From an uncultured Porphyromonadaceae bacterium (lineage in GTDB: Bacteria; Bacteroidota; Bacteroidia; Bacteroidales; Muribaculaceae): 35,889 bases of DNA. The DNA lies in the NCBI GenBank assembly GCA_946553045.1, contig CAMNRO010000026.1, forward strand, positions 1 through 35,889, written 5' to 3'. The position numbers and the translations under genes are program-made. This document shows, one piece after another, positions 24,157 through 32,193 of this stretch (the first letter of the stretch is position 1; each line of letters begins with the position of its first letter). The notes under the pieces were generated by a model. It worked only from the letters and a program-made list of their open reading frames with translations. It was not told the DNA's origin and made no database searches.

Positions 24157-26595
24157 ATGCGTCTAATGGATATGACACGTTTTAACTTTTTTCTGTTCTT
24201 CTCTCTTCTTCCGGCGGCGATGTGGGCGGCTGACTATAGGGTCAGCGCCGCCGCTGTCGACAGCCTCGGAAACCCCGAAAGTTTTGTGACCTGGCGTATA
24301 TTTGCCCTTCCCGACACGGTGAAGCCTGTAGCCGGAGCCGTGACTGGCGACGAGGGCTTCATAAACGCCTCTCTCGCCGCGCCGGGCGACTACAGGCTAT
24401 CGTTGGTCGGAATGACTTCGCAGCCCGCCGAGAGGCGTTTTACGCTGTCGGAAACGACTCCTTCTGCAGACCTCGGCCAGATTGTGCTCCGCCAGTCGTC
24501 GACGAGTCTCAACGAAATCACCGTTACGGCCCAGCGCCCTCTTGTGGTGAAGGAAATAGACCGCATAGGCTACGATGTGCAGGCCGACAGCGAGGCGCCG
24601 ACCTCGACCCTCAGCGAAATCCTGCAGAAGGTTCCGATGGTGACAGTCGAGGCCGACGGAACAATTCTCGTCAACGGTTCTTCGAACTTCAAGATATATA
24701 AGAACGGGCGCCCGAACAACGCATTCACCAATAATGCCAAGGATATTTTCAAGGCAATCCCGGCTTCGAGCATCAAGAAGGTGGAGGTGATTACCGACCC
24801 CGGCGCACGCGAGGACGCCGAGGGTGTCGGTGCGATTCTCAATATTGTCACCGACAGCCAGACGGCGGTCAAGGGTGTGATGGGTAATGCCAATGTGTCG
24901 TTCGACACCCGCAACGCCGTGCCGATGGCTAACCTCTGGCTGACCTCGCAGGTCGACAAGGTGGCTTTCTCTATGAACGGCGGCTACTATAATTTCTCGA
25001 AGCATGAATCGGAATATACCACATGGCAGAAGGGCACCTATCAGTCGAGCGGCAGGGAGCTTTATACCACCTCGGAAGGATACAGCAAGAACAATGCGGG
25101 ATACGGCGGTTTTGAGGCCAGTTACGAGCCCGACACGCTCAATCTGATAACTGTCGAGGGTAATTTCTATCTCTCGTCTTCCGACCCCTTCAGCGCCACT
25201 TATACAAGCCTGTCGGAGGCCGACGGTTCGCCTATCTACAGCTACGGCAGCCGCACGGGCTATCGCGAGAACCGCTACCTCGACTTCGGCGGCGTGGCAA
25301 ACTACCAGCGCAGCACCCGTCTCAAGGGCGAGACCATAACACTCTCTTACCAGATAAGCACCACGAACCAGAAGAGGGTAGAGGAGACCGAGTATTTCGA
25401 CCTCGTGAATCCGCCTATGATGTATTCGGGCATCGACGCCGACTCGCACCTTAAATATGCCGAGCATACCGTGCAGCTCGACTGGACGCGCCCTCTCGGC
25501 GACAAGCACAAGATTGATGTCGGCGGTAAATTCGTGCACCGAAACAATCACTCCAAAACACACCGCGACTATATCGGCGCCAACGAGACCGAAGACGATT
25601 TCATACACCGCACGTCTATCGGCGCAGCCTATTTCGACTACCGCCTCAAGCTCAAAAAATTTGGCGCGCGCGCCGGACTCCGCTATGAATTTTCGCGTCT
25701 GTCGGCTGAATATCTCACAGGCGATGCCCGCAAATTCGGCAGCAATCTCAACGATTTCGCACCCAACGTAGCCGTGAGCTACAATCCCGACGACGCCAAT
25801 ACAGTCAAACTTTCATACAACCGGCGCATATACCGCCCGGGCGTATATTACCTCGACCCGACCGTAAACGAGACGCCGCTTGTGACCAGCCAGGGCAATC
25901 CCGAGCTTAAGAGTTCGACGCAGAATCAGATAAATCTCAATTACAGTCTCATCAAGGCAAAATTCAATCTCGACTTCACTCTCGGAGCGAATTTCAGCAA
26001 CGACAATATCGGTCAGTTCAAGACCGTGGTCGACGAGCATACCTACTATACCTACGGCAACATCAACCACTCGCGCCAGTTCAACGTGAGCCTCTACTGC
26101 CAGTGGTCGCCCTTCTCGAAGACACAGGTGATGATGAATATCTGGGGCGGTCTCTTCAATTACAAATATCCGACGGTAGGGCTCAGCGAGACCCGCGGAA
26201 CCATCAATCCGTATATCAATATCTCGCAGCGACTGCCCTGGAAGCTGCAGCTCCGCGCCTACGGCAGCTGGTATAGCGGCAATATCGGCGGTGTGTATTC
26301 CTATTCCAAAATGGGCGCCGACGGCATTCACTATGGTCTGAGCCTGCAGCGCACATTCCTCAAGGAAGACCGCCTCACAGTCCGCGTAAGCGCCAACAGA
26401 CCCTTCGGCCCGAAGACCCGTCAGTACCGCAATTATGGCATAAACTCCGACCTCATATCGGAGCAGGTGCAGACCTCGCTCCGCCAGTCGTACTTTGGCC
26501 TGTCGTTCAGCTACCGCTTCGGTTCTCTCAATGTCGTTGTCAAGAAAACGGCTGCCCGTATCAACAACGACGACGTTTCCGGCCAGAAACTCTGA
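24157..26595 (+). CDS. TonB-dependent receptor / outer membrane beta-barrel family protein
   Basis: The 812-aa protein has a signal peptide (about residues 6-24, ending AMWAAD) and a carboxypeptidase-regulatory-like N-domain (about 30-115). A TonB plug follows at about 120-235 (LNEITVTAQRPLVVKEID, LSEILQKVPMV, VEVITDPGAREDAEG, AILNIVT) and then a beta-barrel of the OMP_b-brl type to the C-terminus. It should sit in the outer membrane and import or bind an unknown ligand with TonB energy. There is no SusD partner gene beside it, so polysaccharide import is not indicated. Starts at 24157 and 24172 are both possible. A double hairpin follows before the convergent gene. Confidence 0.88.
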   Translation: MRLMDMTRFNFFLFFSLLPAAMWAADYRVSAAAVDSLGNPESFVTWRIFALPDTVKPVAGAVTGDEGFINASLAAPGDYRLSLVGMTSQPAERRFTLSETTPSADLGQIVLRQSSTSLNEITVTAQRPLVVKEIDRIGYDVQADSEAPTSTLSEILQKVPMVTVEADGTILVNGSSNFKIYKNGRPNNAFTNNAKDIFKAIPASSIKKVEVITDPGAREDAEGVGAILNIVTDSQTAVKGVMGNANVSFDTRNAVPMANLWLTSQVDKVAFSMNGGYYNFSKHESEYTTWQKGTYQSSGRELYTTSEGYSKNNAGYGGFEASYEPDTLNLITVEGNFYLSSSDPFSATYTSLSEADGSPIYSYGSRTGYRENRYLDFGGVANYQRSTRLKGETITLSYQISTTNQKRVEETEYFDLVNPPMMYSGIDADSHLKYAEHTVQLDWTRPLGDKHKIDVGGKFVHRNNHSKTHRDYIGANETEDDFIHRTSIGAAYFDYRLKLKKFGARAGLRYEFSRLSAEYLTGDARKFGSNLNDFAPNVAVSYNPDDANTVKLSYNRRIYRPGVYYLDPTVNETPLVTSQGNPELKSSTQNQINLNYSLIKAKFNLDFTLGANFSNDNIGQFKTVVDEHTYYTYGNINHSRQFNVSLYCQWSPFSKTQVMMNIWGGLFNYKYPTVGLSETRGTINPYINISQRLPWKLQLRAYGSWYSGNIGGVYSYSKMGADGIHYGLSLQRTFLKEDRLTVRVSANRPFGPKTRQYRNYGINSDLISEQVQTSLRQSYFGLSFSYRFGSLNVVVKKTAARINNDDVSGQKL

Positions 26596-26611
26596 AAACA
26601 TAGTTAAGGCA

Positions 26612-26680
26612 GTAGGGGCGCGCCGAACGCGCGCCCCTACCGAGGGCAATGTAATTAATTACGACACGCCCTCGTTTTTT
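26612..26680. terminator. Double-hairpin terminator between convergent genes
   Basis: GTAGGGGCGCGC (26612-26623), loop CGAAC and GCGCGCCCCTAC (26629-26640) form a perfect 12-bp stem. CGAGGGC (26641-26647) with GCCCTCG (26668-26674) follows, then six T residues. The T tract touches the TAA stop of the minus-strand gene. The first stem resembles GTAGGGGC-type intergenic hairpins and could act in both directions. Confidence 0.75.
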
Positions 26681-27932
26681 ATTTCTCTTTATCTTTCTTT
26701 TCGTCCTCTTTTTCGTCGTCCGACACTTTCACGTCGGGGCGGTCGTCGATAGGGTCATGGGTCTTGAGATATTCTTCGTAAAGATTCAGTATTGTCGACG
26801 GATTGTCCTTGAGTTCGTTGCGGTGGCCTTTCCAGTCGGGGCTGTCTTCGTAGTATTCCTTGAGCATGGCGTGGAATTCAGGCGCCGCTTTCTTCATGTA
26901 ATTCAAGAGCAGGGCAATGCTCACGGAGCCGTTGGAGTAGAGCATGAACGCTCCTTTGGCGCCTTCGAAATACACGCTGACGATCGGCACGAGGCGGCTC
27001 ACAGGGTTTCTGCCGCCGCTTGTCTCCCACACTTCCCATTTCACAATACAGCCCGACGGGCGTCTGTCCCACAGCCAGGAGAAGCCGCGTGTATATTTGT
27101 TTACCTTGAACATTACCGGAGAATTCATCGACAAGGATACTCTTGTGTTCGGAGCGATGTTATTGTCGAACCATCGTATTTCGCTTATGTCGTCGGCGGA
27201 GTAGCGTGTTCTCTTGCCGTCGGGCTCTTCGCTGAAATTGATGTACTGCAGAAGAGTGCCCGATTTGGAGAATAGATTTTTGGCTATGGTCTTGGCGTCG
27301 TAGTGGAGATAGCCGAAGACAGTGTCGCCGTCCATCTTCACCATGCGCACGTAGTTTTCGGGGTATTCGCGGCCGAGGAGATACTTCAGCCGGGCTTCGA
27401 GAGCCGTGTCGCCGTCGGATATTTTGGCAACTTTCTCGGCGAATTTTTCGGGCGACTGGTCGTAGGGATTCTTCAGGTCTTTGTATTTGCCGTCGCGCTC
27501 CACTATCAGCTTCTGTGTGTCGTAGAACCACAGGCCGCCGTCGGGGCGGAGACGGAAGCCTCCGTCGGAGTAGACATAGCTGTTGGACTGCGGCGCCTTG
27601 TCGATGACGGTGCTCCAGCCGTATTTGGGCAGATAGACGAAAGTATAGCGCTTGTCGGGCACTGTCGGCAGCCACACCACTACCGAGTCGACCTTGGCCG
27701 GGGCGATCTCGTCGGTCTTCGTCTGTGCTTTGGTATATGCCTTTTCCACCGGCTGGAGGGCATCTTTCTTGCGCGGCATCGACAGCATTGAGTCGCCGCC
27801 GTATTCGCTTACTGTACCGTCTTTGTGGTAGACGCGCGCATTGGTTAACTGATAGATTTTGGCACCCTCCGCAATCGGTGCGCACATGGCTGATATAAGA
27901 ATCAGGCCTCCGGTCACTAAGTTTCTCATCAT
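26679..27932 (-). CDS. Exported protein of unknown function
   Basis: The product is 417 aa from the MMRNLV start (27932, or 27929). A longer frame to 28007 would run through the promoter box. Residues about 1-23 are a signal peptide (GGLILISAMCAPIAEGAK). The mature part is mixed alpha/beta with VVWLPTVPDKRYTFVYLP and TVFGYLHYDAKTIAKNLF segments and repeated short strands, then an acidic/basic tail (DDEKEDEKKDKEK). I do not recognise a family or catalytic motif. It lies downstream of, and on the same strand as, the Crp/Fnr gene, 91 nt away, and could be its target or simply a neighbour. It converges with the TonB receptor gene. Confidence 0.7.
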   Translation of the reverse strand: MMRNLVTGGLILISAMCAPIAEGAKIYQLTNARVYHKDGTVSEYGGDSMLSMPRKKDALQPVEKAYTKAQTKTDEIAPAKVDSVVVWLPTVPDKRYTFVYLPKYGWSTVIDKAPQSNSYVYSDGGFRLRPDGGLWFYDTQKLIVERDGKYKDLKNPYDQSPEKFAEKVAKISDGDTALEARLKYLLGREYPENYVRMVKMDGDTVFGYLHYDAKTIAKNLFSKSGTLLQYINFSEEPDGKRTRYSADDISEIRWFDNNIAPNTRVSLSMNSPVMFKVNKYTRGFSWLWDRRPSGCIVKWEVWETSGGRNPVSRLVPIVSVYFEGAKGAFMLYSNGSVSIALLLNYMKKAAPEFHAMLKEYYEDSPDWKGHRNELKDNPSTILNLYEEYLKTHDPIDDRPDVKVSDDEKEDEKKDKEK

Positions 27933-28004
27933 ATCCGTATCATTAAGGTTGAACAACGGCCTTGTGTGTTTTGGGATAAACACATGTGTGGCCGCTGTGA
28001 TACG

Positions 28005-28012
28005 CAAAAATA
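28005..28012 (-). promoter_or_regulatory. -7 promoter box of the exported-protein gene
   Basis: On the minus strand TATTTTTG lies about 73 nt before the ATG at 27932. It sits just past the stop codon of the Crp/Fnr gene. No well-spaced TTTG is seen upstream. Confidence 0.45.
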
Positions 28013-28023
28013 CGGTATATGTT

Positions 28024-28602
28024 TCATTTGTCGTGGGACAAATGTCCCGTCAGCCTGCGGATACGCTGGAATTGGCGGCGCGAGACCGAGAGATACGATG
28101 CCAGTTCCTGCATGGGCACAAGGTTCAGAAGTCCGGGCGCACGTTCTATTAGTTTCAGGTATCGCTGGGTCGGCGAAAACCTGTGCATGTCTATATAGCG
28201 CCTGTAGGCTTCATTTAGCAGAAGGGCTGTCGTTTTGGCGAGGTAATCGGGATATGTTTTTGCGAGGTATGTCCGCATTTCGGCGATTGGTACTCTTAGC
28301 ACTTCCGCATCGGCGCCTGCTATAATCGACGTCAGCGAGGGCTGCGAGTATAGAAATGAGCGCACATAGTCTGTCACGATGTCTCCTTCGAAAGAGAAGC
28401 CCGTGGTGCATTCGTCGCCATGCTCGTCGAAGACTACATATTTGAAATATCCCGACTGCACGATGGCTATGTAGCGGTCGACAGACCCTTCGCTGACAAA
28501 AGGCCGTCCTTTGTCATATTTCACTGCTTCGCCGTGGGCGCAGCAATAATCGTAGATGGGGGTCATTTCAGAATGCCCCATGAAGTCGTTGAGTCGGGCC
28601 AT
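28024..28602 (-). CDS. Crp/Fnr-family transcriptional regulator
   Basis: The 192-aa product (start ATG at 28602) has a cyclic-nucleotide-binding-like beta domain (about residues 15-115: KGRPFVSEGSVDRYIAIVQS, TTGFSFEGDIVTDY). A dimer helix follows, then a C-terminal helix-turn-helix (MQELASYLSVSRRQFQRIRR). Bacteroidetes Crp-like proteins of this size often lack clear cAMP ligands, and none are evident here; the Fnr cysteine cluster is also missing. Its signal and targets are unknown. A longer start at 28626 is possible but adds an unlikely MYFYHKKT leader. Confidence 0.85.
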   Translation of the reverse strand: MARLNDFMGHSEMTPIYDYCCAHGEAVKYDKGRPFVSEGSVDRYIAIVQSGYFKYVVFDEHGDECTTGFSFEGDIVTDYVRSFLYSQPSLTSIIAGADAEVLRVPIAEMRTYLAKTYPDYLAKTTALLLNEAYRRYIDMHRFSPTQRYLKLIERAPGLLNLVPMQELASYLSVSRRQFQRIRRLTGHLSHDK

Positions 28603-28800
28603 TGTTTTTTTGTGGTAAAAATACAAAAAAACGGACTGAGAATCGCATTTTTGACGTAGGGTAGGGCGGAAGATTCCGAAAAATCGATTCTCAAAGAGTT
28701 ATATATTGGTTTAAATGGTTGTAATTCAATGTTATGTCTTTGTGTTTTATATTCTTTATTTTTGGGCAATCTGTGAACGGTGTTTTTCCTTTTTTTTAAT

Positions 28801-28808
28801 TATCTTTG
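28801..28808 (+). promoter_or_regulatory. -7 promoter box upstream of ybeY
   Basis: TATCTTTG fits the consensus, and the start would lie just before the ATG at 28825. A second candidate, TATTTTTG, lies at 28757-28764. Neither has a well-placed TTTG upstream. The 28603-28824 gap otherwise holds only AT-rich sequence. Confidence 0.4.
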
Positions 28809-28824
28809 CATGCAATTAAATGAT

Positions 28825-29247
28825 ATGACGCCCGCATTTCAATGGATTACCTCGGGTGTTGACGCCCCGAGGCTTGATTATCAGCAACTTGAGCAATGGA
28901 TTGTCCAAGTTGCCGCTTCTTACAACCGAATTGTACGCTCCCTTAATTACATTTTTTGCTCCGACGAAGAGATTATCGATGTAAACCGTCGCTTCCTTAA
29001 TCACGACTATTACACCGACATCATCACCTTCGACGACTGCACCGCCGGCATGTTGCGCGGCGACATGTATATATCGCTCGACACCGTGCGCTCCAACGCC
29101 GAGATGCTTGGCGTGGGCTACGACCGCGAACTCCGACGCGTCATTATCCATGGCGTGCTCCATCTCTGCGGTATCAACGACAAAGGCCCGGGCGAGCGCG
29201 AGATTATGGAAGCGGCCGAAGACAAGGCCCTCGCCTTGCTGTCATAA
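28825..29247 (+). CDS. ybeY: Endoribonuclease YbeY (rRNA maturation)
   Basis: The 140-aa protein fits the YbeY/UPF0054 family: NRIVRSLNYIFCSDEEIIDV, then NHDYYTDIITFD and the metal-site segment HGVLHLCGIND. Two zinc-binding histidines (His109, His113) are present, but the third position of the H-x3-H-x5-H motif is Asp119, which I believe is common in Bacteroidetes. It acts in 16S rRNA 3' processing and ribosome quality control. I chose the ATG at 28825 because the upstream ATGs at 28780 and 28810 lie before or at the predicted transcript start. mnmG follows after 18 nt. Confidence 0.85.
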   Translation: MTPAFQWITSGVDAPRLDYQQLEQWIVQVAASYNRIVRSLNYIFCSDEEIIDVNRRFLNHDYYTDIITFDDCTAGMLRGDMYISLDTVRSNAEMLGVGYDRELRRVIIHGVLHLCGINDKGPGEREIMEAAEDKALALLS

Positions 29248-29265
29248 CTTAAACAACCACTTATT

Positions 29266-31143
29266 TTGCGATTCGATTTCGATATTATAGTAGTAGGCGC
29301 CGGCCATGCCGGTTGCGAGGCCGCTCATGCTGCGGCCCGACTCGGTGCGCGCACCCTCCTGGTGACGATGGATATGAATAAAATCGCCCAGATGAGCTGT
29401 AACCCCGCTGTAGGCGGTATCGCCAAGGGGCAGATTGTGCGCGAAATCGACGCTCTCGGCGGCATGATGGGAATTGTGGCCGACCGCACAAGCATACAGT
29501 TCCGCATGCTCAACCGAAGCAAGGGACCGGCCATGTGGAGTCCGCGCATTCAGGCCGACCGCAATAAATTCTCGGCGCTGTGGCGCGAAATTCTTGAGCA
29601 CACGCCTAACCTGTCGATGTGGCAGGGCAACGTCGATTCGCTCGTCTTCGACGACGGGCGCCTCGCCGGAGTCCACACGTCGGAGGGTGCGACTTTCCGG
29701 GCGGGTAGGGTAGTGCTGACCAACGGCACCTTCCTCGGAGGCCTCATGCACATAGGGCGAGTTTCGTTCGAAGGAGGCCGCATTTCCGAGCCGGCTTCGC
29801 ACGGTCTTACCGAGCAGCTGAGAGAACTCGGTTTCTCGGCCGCACGCATGAAGACCGGCACGCCAATGCGTATCGACGGTCGTACAATCGACTTCTCCAA
29901 GACAACACCGCAGCCCGGCGACACAGATTTCAATCATTTCTCGTATCTCCCGGAGGTGAAGAGCGAGTTGCGCCAGCGCGACTGCTACACCGTATATACA
30001 AGCGAGGAGACATGCGAGATTCTGCGTCGCGGCCTTCCCGATTCGCCCCTGTACAACGGACAGATTCAGAGTATCGGGCCGCGCTATTGCCCCTCTATCG
30101 AGACAAAAATAGTGACATTCGCCGACAAGACCGAGCACCAGCTCTTCCTCGAGCCCGAGGGCGAGACAACACAGGAATTCTATGTCAACGGCTTCTCCTC
30201 GTCCATGCCCATGGATATTCAGATAGCCGCCATATCTACTATTCCGGCCCTCAAGGACGCTCAGCTCTACCGCGCGGGCTATGCCATTGAATACGACTTT
30301 TTCGACCCCACACAGCTGCGTCATACCCTCGAGACACGCCTCGTGCCGGGATTGTTCTTTGCCGGACAGATAAACGGCACCACGGGCTATGAGGAGGCCG
30401 CAGGCCAGGGTCTGATTGCAGGCGCTAACGCGGCCCTGCAGTTCCTCGGAAAAGAACCTCTTGTGCTTGGCCGCGACCAGGCATATATCGGCGTGCTCAT
30501 AGACGACCTTGTGACAAAAGGCGTCGACGAGCCATACCGCATGTTCACCAGCCGTGCCGAATACCGCATCCTCCTGCGTCAGGACGACGCCGACATGCGC
30601 CTCACTCCTATCGCATACGAAATCGGGCTTGCCGACGACCACCGTTTCGCCCTCCTCGAAGAGAAACGACGCCTGCGCGACGCCATAATCGAACTGGCCG
30701 ATACTCTCACCGTGCGTCCGGCCGAGGTCGAAACGCTAATGGAGAAGTCGGGAACTTCGCCCCTGAAGCAGGGTGTGAAGCTGCGTTCGCTCATAGAGCG
30801 TCCACAGCTCACCATACTGTCGATAGCCCCGTTCGTCGAGCCTTTGTCCGCATTGGTCGATTCTTTGCCCGAAGACCGCCGTCTCGAGATTGTGGAGGCT
30901 GCCGAAATCCTCGTGAAATACGAGGGCTATATCGCACGCGAGCGTCTGGTGGCCGAAAAACTGCGCCGCCTCGAAGATGTCAAGCTTTCGCCCGATACCG
31001 ATTATTCACAGATTAAATCGCTTTCAACCGAAGCCCGCCAGAAGCTCGACCGCCACAAGCCCGCAAGCGTGGGCGAAGCCTCGCGCATTCCCGGCGTTTC
31101 TCCGAGTGATGTGAGTATACTTCTGCTCCTCATGAACCGGTGA
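29266..31143 (+). CDS. mnmG: tRNA uridine-34 carboxymethylaminomethyl modification enzyme MnmG (GidA)
   Basis: The 625-aa protein starts with an FAD-binding Rossmann motif (VVGAGHAGCEAA, residues about 9-20) and shows NPAVGGIAKGQIVREIDALG and AGQINGTTGYEEAAGQG, both diagnostic of MnmG. The C-terminal helical domain (LSPDTDYSQIKSLSTEAR, then GVSPSDVSILLL) binds MnmE. With MnmE it installs the cmnm5 group on wobble uridine of several tRNAs. The start codon is TTG at 29266; no ATG gives the conserved N-terminus. A parS site lies 3 nt after its stop. mnmG commonly lies near the replication origin in bacteria. Confidence 0.97.
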   Translation: MRFDFDIIVVGAGHAGCEAAHAAARLGARTLLVTMDMNKIAQMSCNPAVGGIAKGQIVREIDALGGMMGIVADRTSIQFRMLNRSKGPAMWSPRIQADRNKFSALWREILEHTPNLSMWQGNVDSLVFDDGRLAGVHTSEGATFRAGRVVLTNGTFLGGLMHIGRVSFEGGRISEPASHGLTEQLRELGFSAARMKTGTPMRIDGRTIDFSKTTPQPGDTDFNHFSYLPEVKSELRQRDCYTVYTSEETCEILRRGLPDSPLYNGQIQSIGPRYCPSIETKIVTFADKTEHQLFLEPEGETTQEFYVNGFSSSMPMDIQIAAISTIPALKDAQLYRAGYAIEYDFFDPTQLRHTLETRLVPGLFFAGQINGTTGYEEAAGQGLIAGANAALQFLGKEPLVLGRDQAYIGVLIDDLVTKGVDEPYRMFTSRAEYRILLRQDDADMRLTPIAYEIGLADDHRFALLEEKRRLRDAIIELADTLTVRPAEVETLMEKSGTSPLKQGVKLRSLIERPQLTILSIAPFVEPLSALVDSLPEDRRLEIVEAAEILVKYEGYIARERLVAEKLRRLEDVKLSPDTDYSQIKSLSTEARQKLDRHKPASVGEASRIPGVSPSDVSILLLLMNR

Positions 31144-31145
31144 AA

Positions 31146-31161
31146 TGTTCCACGTGAAACA
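31146..31161. promoter_or_regulatory. parS: parS, ParB-binding centromere site
   Basis: TGTTCCACGTGAAACA is a 16-nt match to the bacterial parS consensus TGTTnCACGTGAAACA, with CACGTG at its centre. It lies directly after mnmG. ParB (with CTP) loads at such sites and spreads, linking the origin region to SMC loading and chromosome segregation. No parA or parB gene is in the window. I noticed no second site here. Confidence 0.85.
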
Positions 31162-31209
31162 ATTTCGACTCAATTATTCGAAAATCAAATAATTATAAAA
31201 CTATATTTA

Positions 31210-31728
31210 ATGGAATACATCAAGTCTAAAATCCGCGATGTTCAGGATTTCCCCAGCAAGGGTGTCCTTTTCAAGGACCTCACTACTGCGTTTAAAGATC
31301 CGCGTGCTCTCCACATCATTGGCTGGGATCTCTCGCAGCTCTATCGCGACAAGGGCGTGACAAAAGTCGTAGGTATCGAATCGCGCGGCTTCATCGGCGG
31401 TTCTATCCTTGCGTTCGAACTTGGCGCAGGCTTCGTGCCCTGCCGCAAGCCCGGCAAACTGCCTGCCGACACAATCCGTGAGGAATATGCTAAAGAATAT
31501 GGCACAGACGTTATCGAGATTCACCGCGATGCCATCGGTCCTGATGATATCGTAGTGATTCACGACGATGTTCTTGCCACCGGCGGCACAATGGCTGCAG
31601 CCTACAAGCTTGTAAAAAGCCTCAATCCGAAGAAAATCTACATCAACTTCATCATCGAGCTTTCTGCCCTCAATGGCCGCGCAGCGCTGCCCGCAGACGC
31701 CGAAGTAACCTCTCTCATCAAATACTGA
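31210..31728 (+). CDS. apt: Adenine phosphoribosyltransferase
   Basis: The 172-aa protein begins with the APT pattern IRDVQDFPSKGVLFKDLTT and carries the PRPP-binding loop VVIHDDVLATGGTMAA (about residues 117-132). GIESRGFIGG lies near 55. It converts adenine and PRPP to AMP in purine salvage. Its start follows the parS site by about 50 nt, and a TATATTTA sequence just before the ATG may be a diverged -7 box. A perfect-stem terminator follows. Length is normal for the family. Confidence 0.96.
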   Translation: MEYIKSKIRDVQDFPSKGVLFKDLTTAFKDPRALHIIGWDLSQLYRDKGVTKVVGIESRGFIGGSILAFELGAGFVPCRKPGKLPADTIREEYAKEYGTDVIEIHRDAIGPDDIVVIHDDVLATGGTMAAAYKLVKSLNPKKIYINFIIELSALNGRAALPADAEVTSLIKY

Positions 31729-31750
31729 TCACTCTGAAACCAGTATAACA

Positions 31751-31780
31751 AAGGAGCCGTGGATTTCCACGGCTCCTTTT
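31751..31780 (+). terminator. Intrinsic terminator after apt
   Basis: AAGGAGCCGTGGA, a short ATTT-type turn, and TCCACGGCTCCTT form a perfect stem, followed by T residues. It begins 23 nt after the apt stop. Confidence 0.92.
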
Positions 31781-31799
31781 CTATTTCCACCCCGCCTGT

Positions 31800-31916
31800 T
31801 ATTCAACCGCAGTCCGCGGTTGGTCTTGTATGTGGTCGCTTAGACCTATGGTATGGTCGTTCGGCAGAACGCCCAAACCATAGGCTGTGTGAATATATAA
31901 CCGCCTATGGCGGTTT
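31800..31916 (-). repeat. Composite three-hairpin repeat, copy R4, inverted
   Basis: The minus strand reads hairpin 1 (ACCGCC-ata-GGCGGT), TATATTCACACAG, hairpin 2 with arms CCTATGGTTTGGGCGTTC and GAACGACCATACCATAGG, and hairpin 3 (AACCGC-ggact-GCGGTT) ending GAATA. The two arms of hairpin 2 equal those of copy R2. The 31729-32193 gap holds the apt terminator, R4, a stray hairpin, R5 and a second terminator, with no gene. Confidence 0.8.
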
Positions 31917-31951
31917 TTTGCGTGTCATGATGGCCGTGGGTTGTGCTGGAG

Positions 31952-31971
31952 TAACCGACCTATGGCGGTTT
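31952..31971 (+). repeat. Lone partial hairpin of the composite repeat
   Basis: TAACCGACCTATGGCGGTTT resembles hairpin 1 with one extra base in the left arm. It stands alone between R4 and R5, like the lone hairpin at 51-74. Confidence 0.45.
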
Positions 31972-32009
31972 CTACATATCAGAATGGCTGCAATGGTTTG
32001 TGCGAGAAG

Positions 32010-32124
32010 AACCGCCAAAGGCGGTTTCATATTCACAGAGCCTATGGTTTAGCCGCCGGGACGGTGGCTATACCATAGGTCATCGTAATTTCCGCATGGA
32101 ATGCAACCGCATGGCGGTTGAATA
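32010..32124 (+). repeat. Composite three-hairpin repeat, copy R5
   Basis: Hairpin 1 (AACCGCC-aaa-GGCGGTT), CATATTCACAGAG, hairpin 2 (CCTATGGTTTAGCCGCC with GGTGGCTATACCATAGG) and hairpin 3 (AACCGCATGGCGGTT) ending GAATA. The inner stem of hairpin 2 differs from R1 and R2, yet most positions still pair, including one G-T wobble. R4 and R5 are head to head. Confidence 0.78.
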
Positions 32125-32138
32125 TCGTGGTTTGGCCG

Positions 32139-32173
32139 TAAAAAAACGCCCGGCGGAAAGCGCCGGGCGTTTT
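32139..32173 (-). terminator. Terminator of the duplicated tailed protein gene
   Basis: On the minus strand ACGCCCGGCG, loop CTTTC, CGCCGGGCGT is followed by seven T residues. It starts about 20 nt after the stop of the 32194-33630 gene. Its stem is nearly the same as that at 2965-2992. Confidence 0.88.
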
Positions 32174-32193
32174 GAGCAAGATTTGGTCTAAGA

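Noticed and set aside
29242-30642. 466-codon open frame antisense to mnmG
   Set aside because: mnmG is unmistakable, and the antisense translation shows no family signature.
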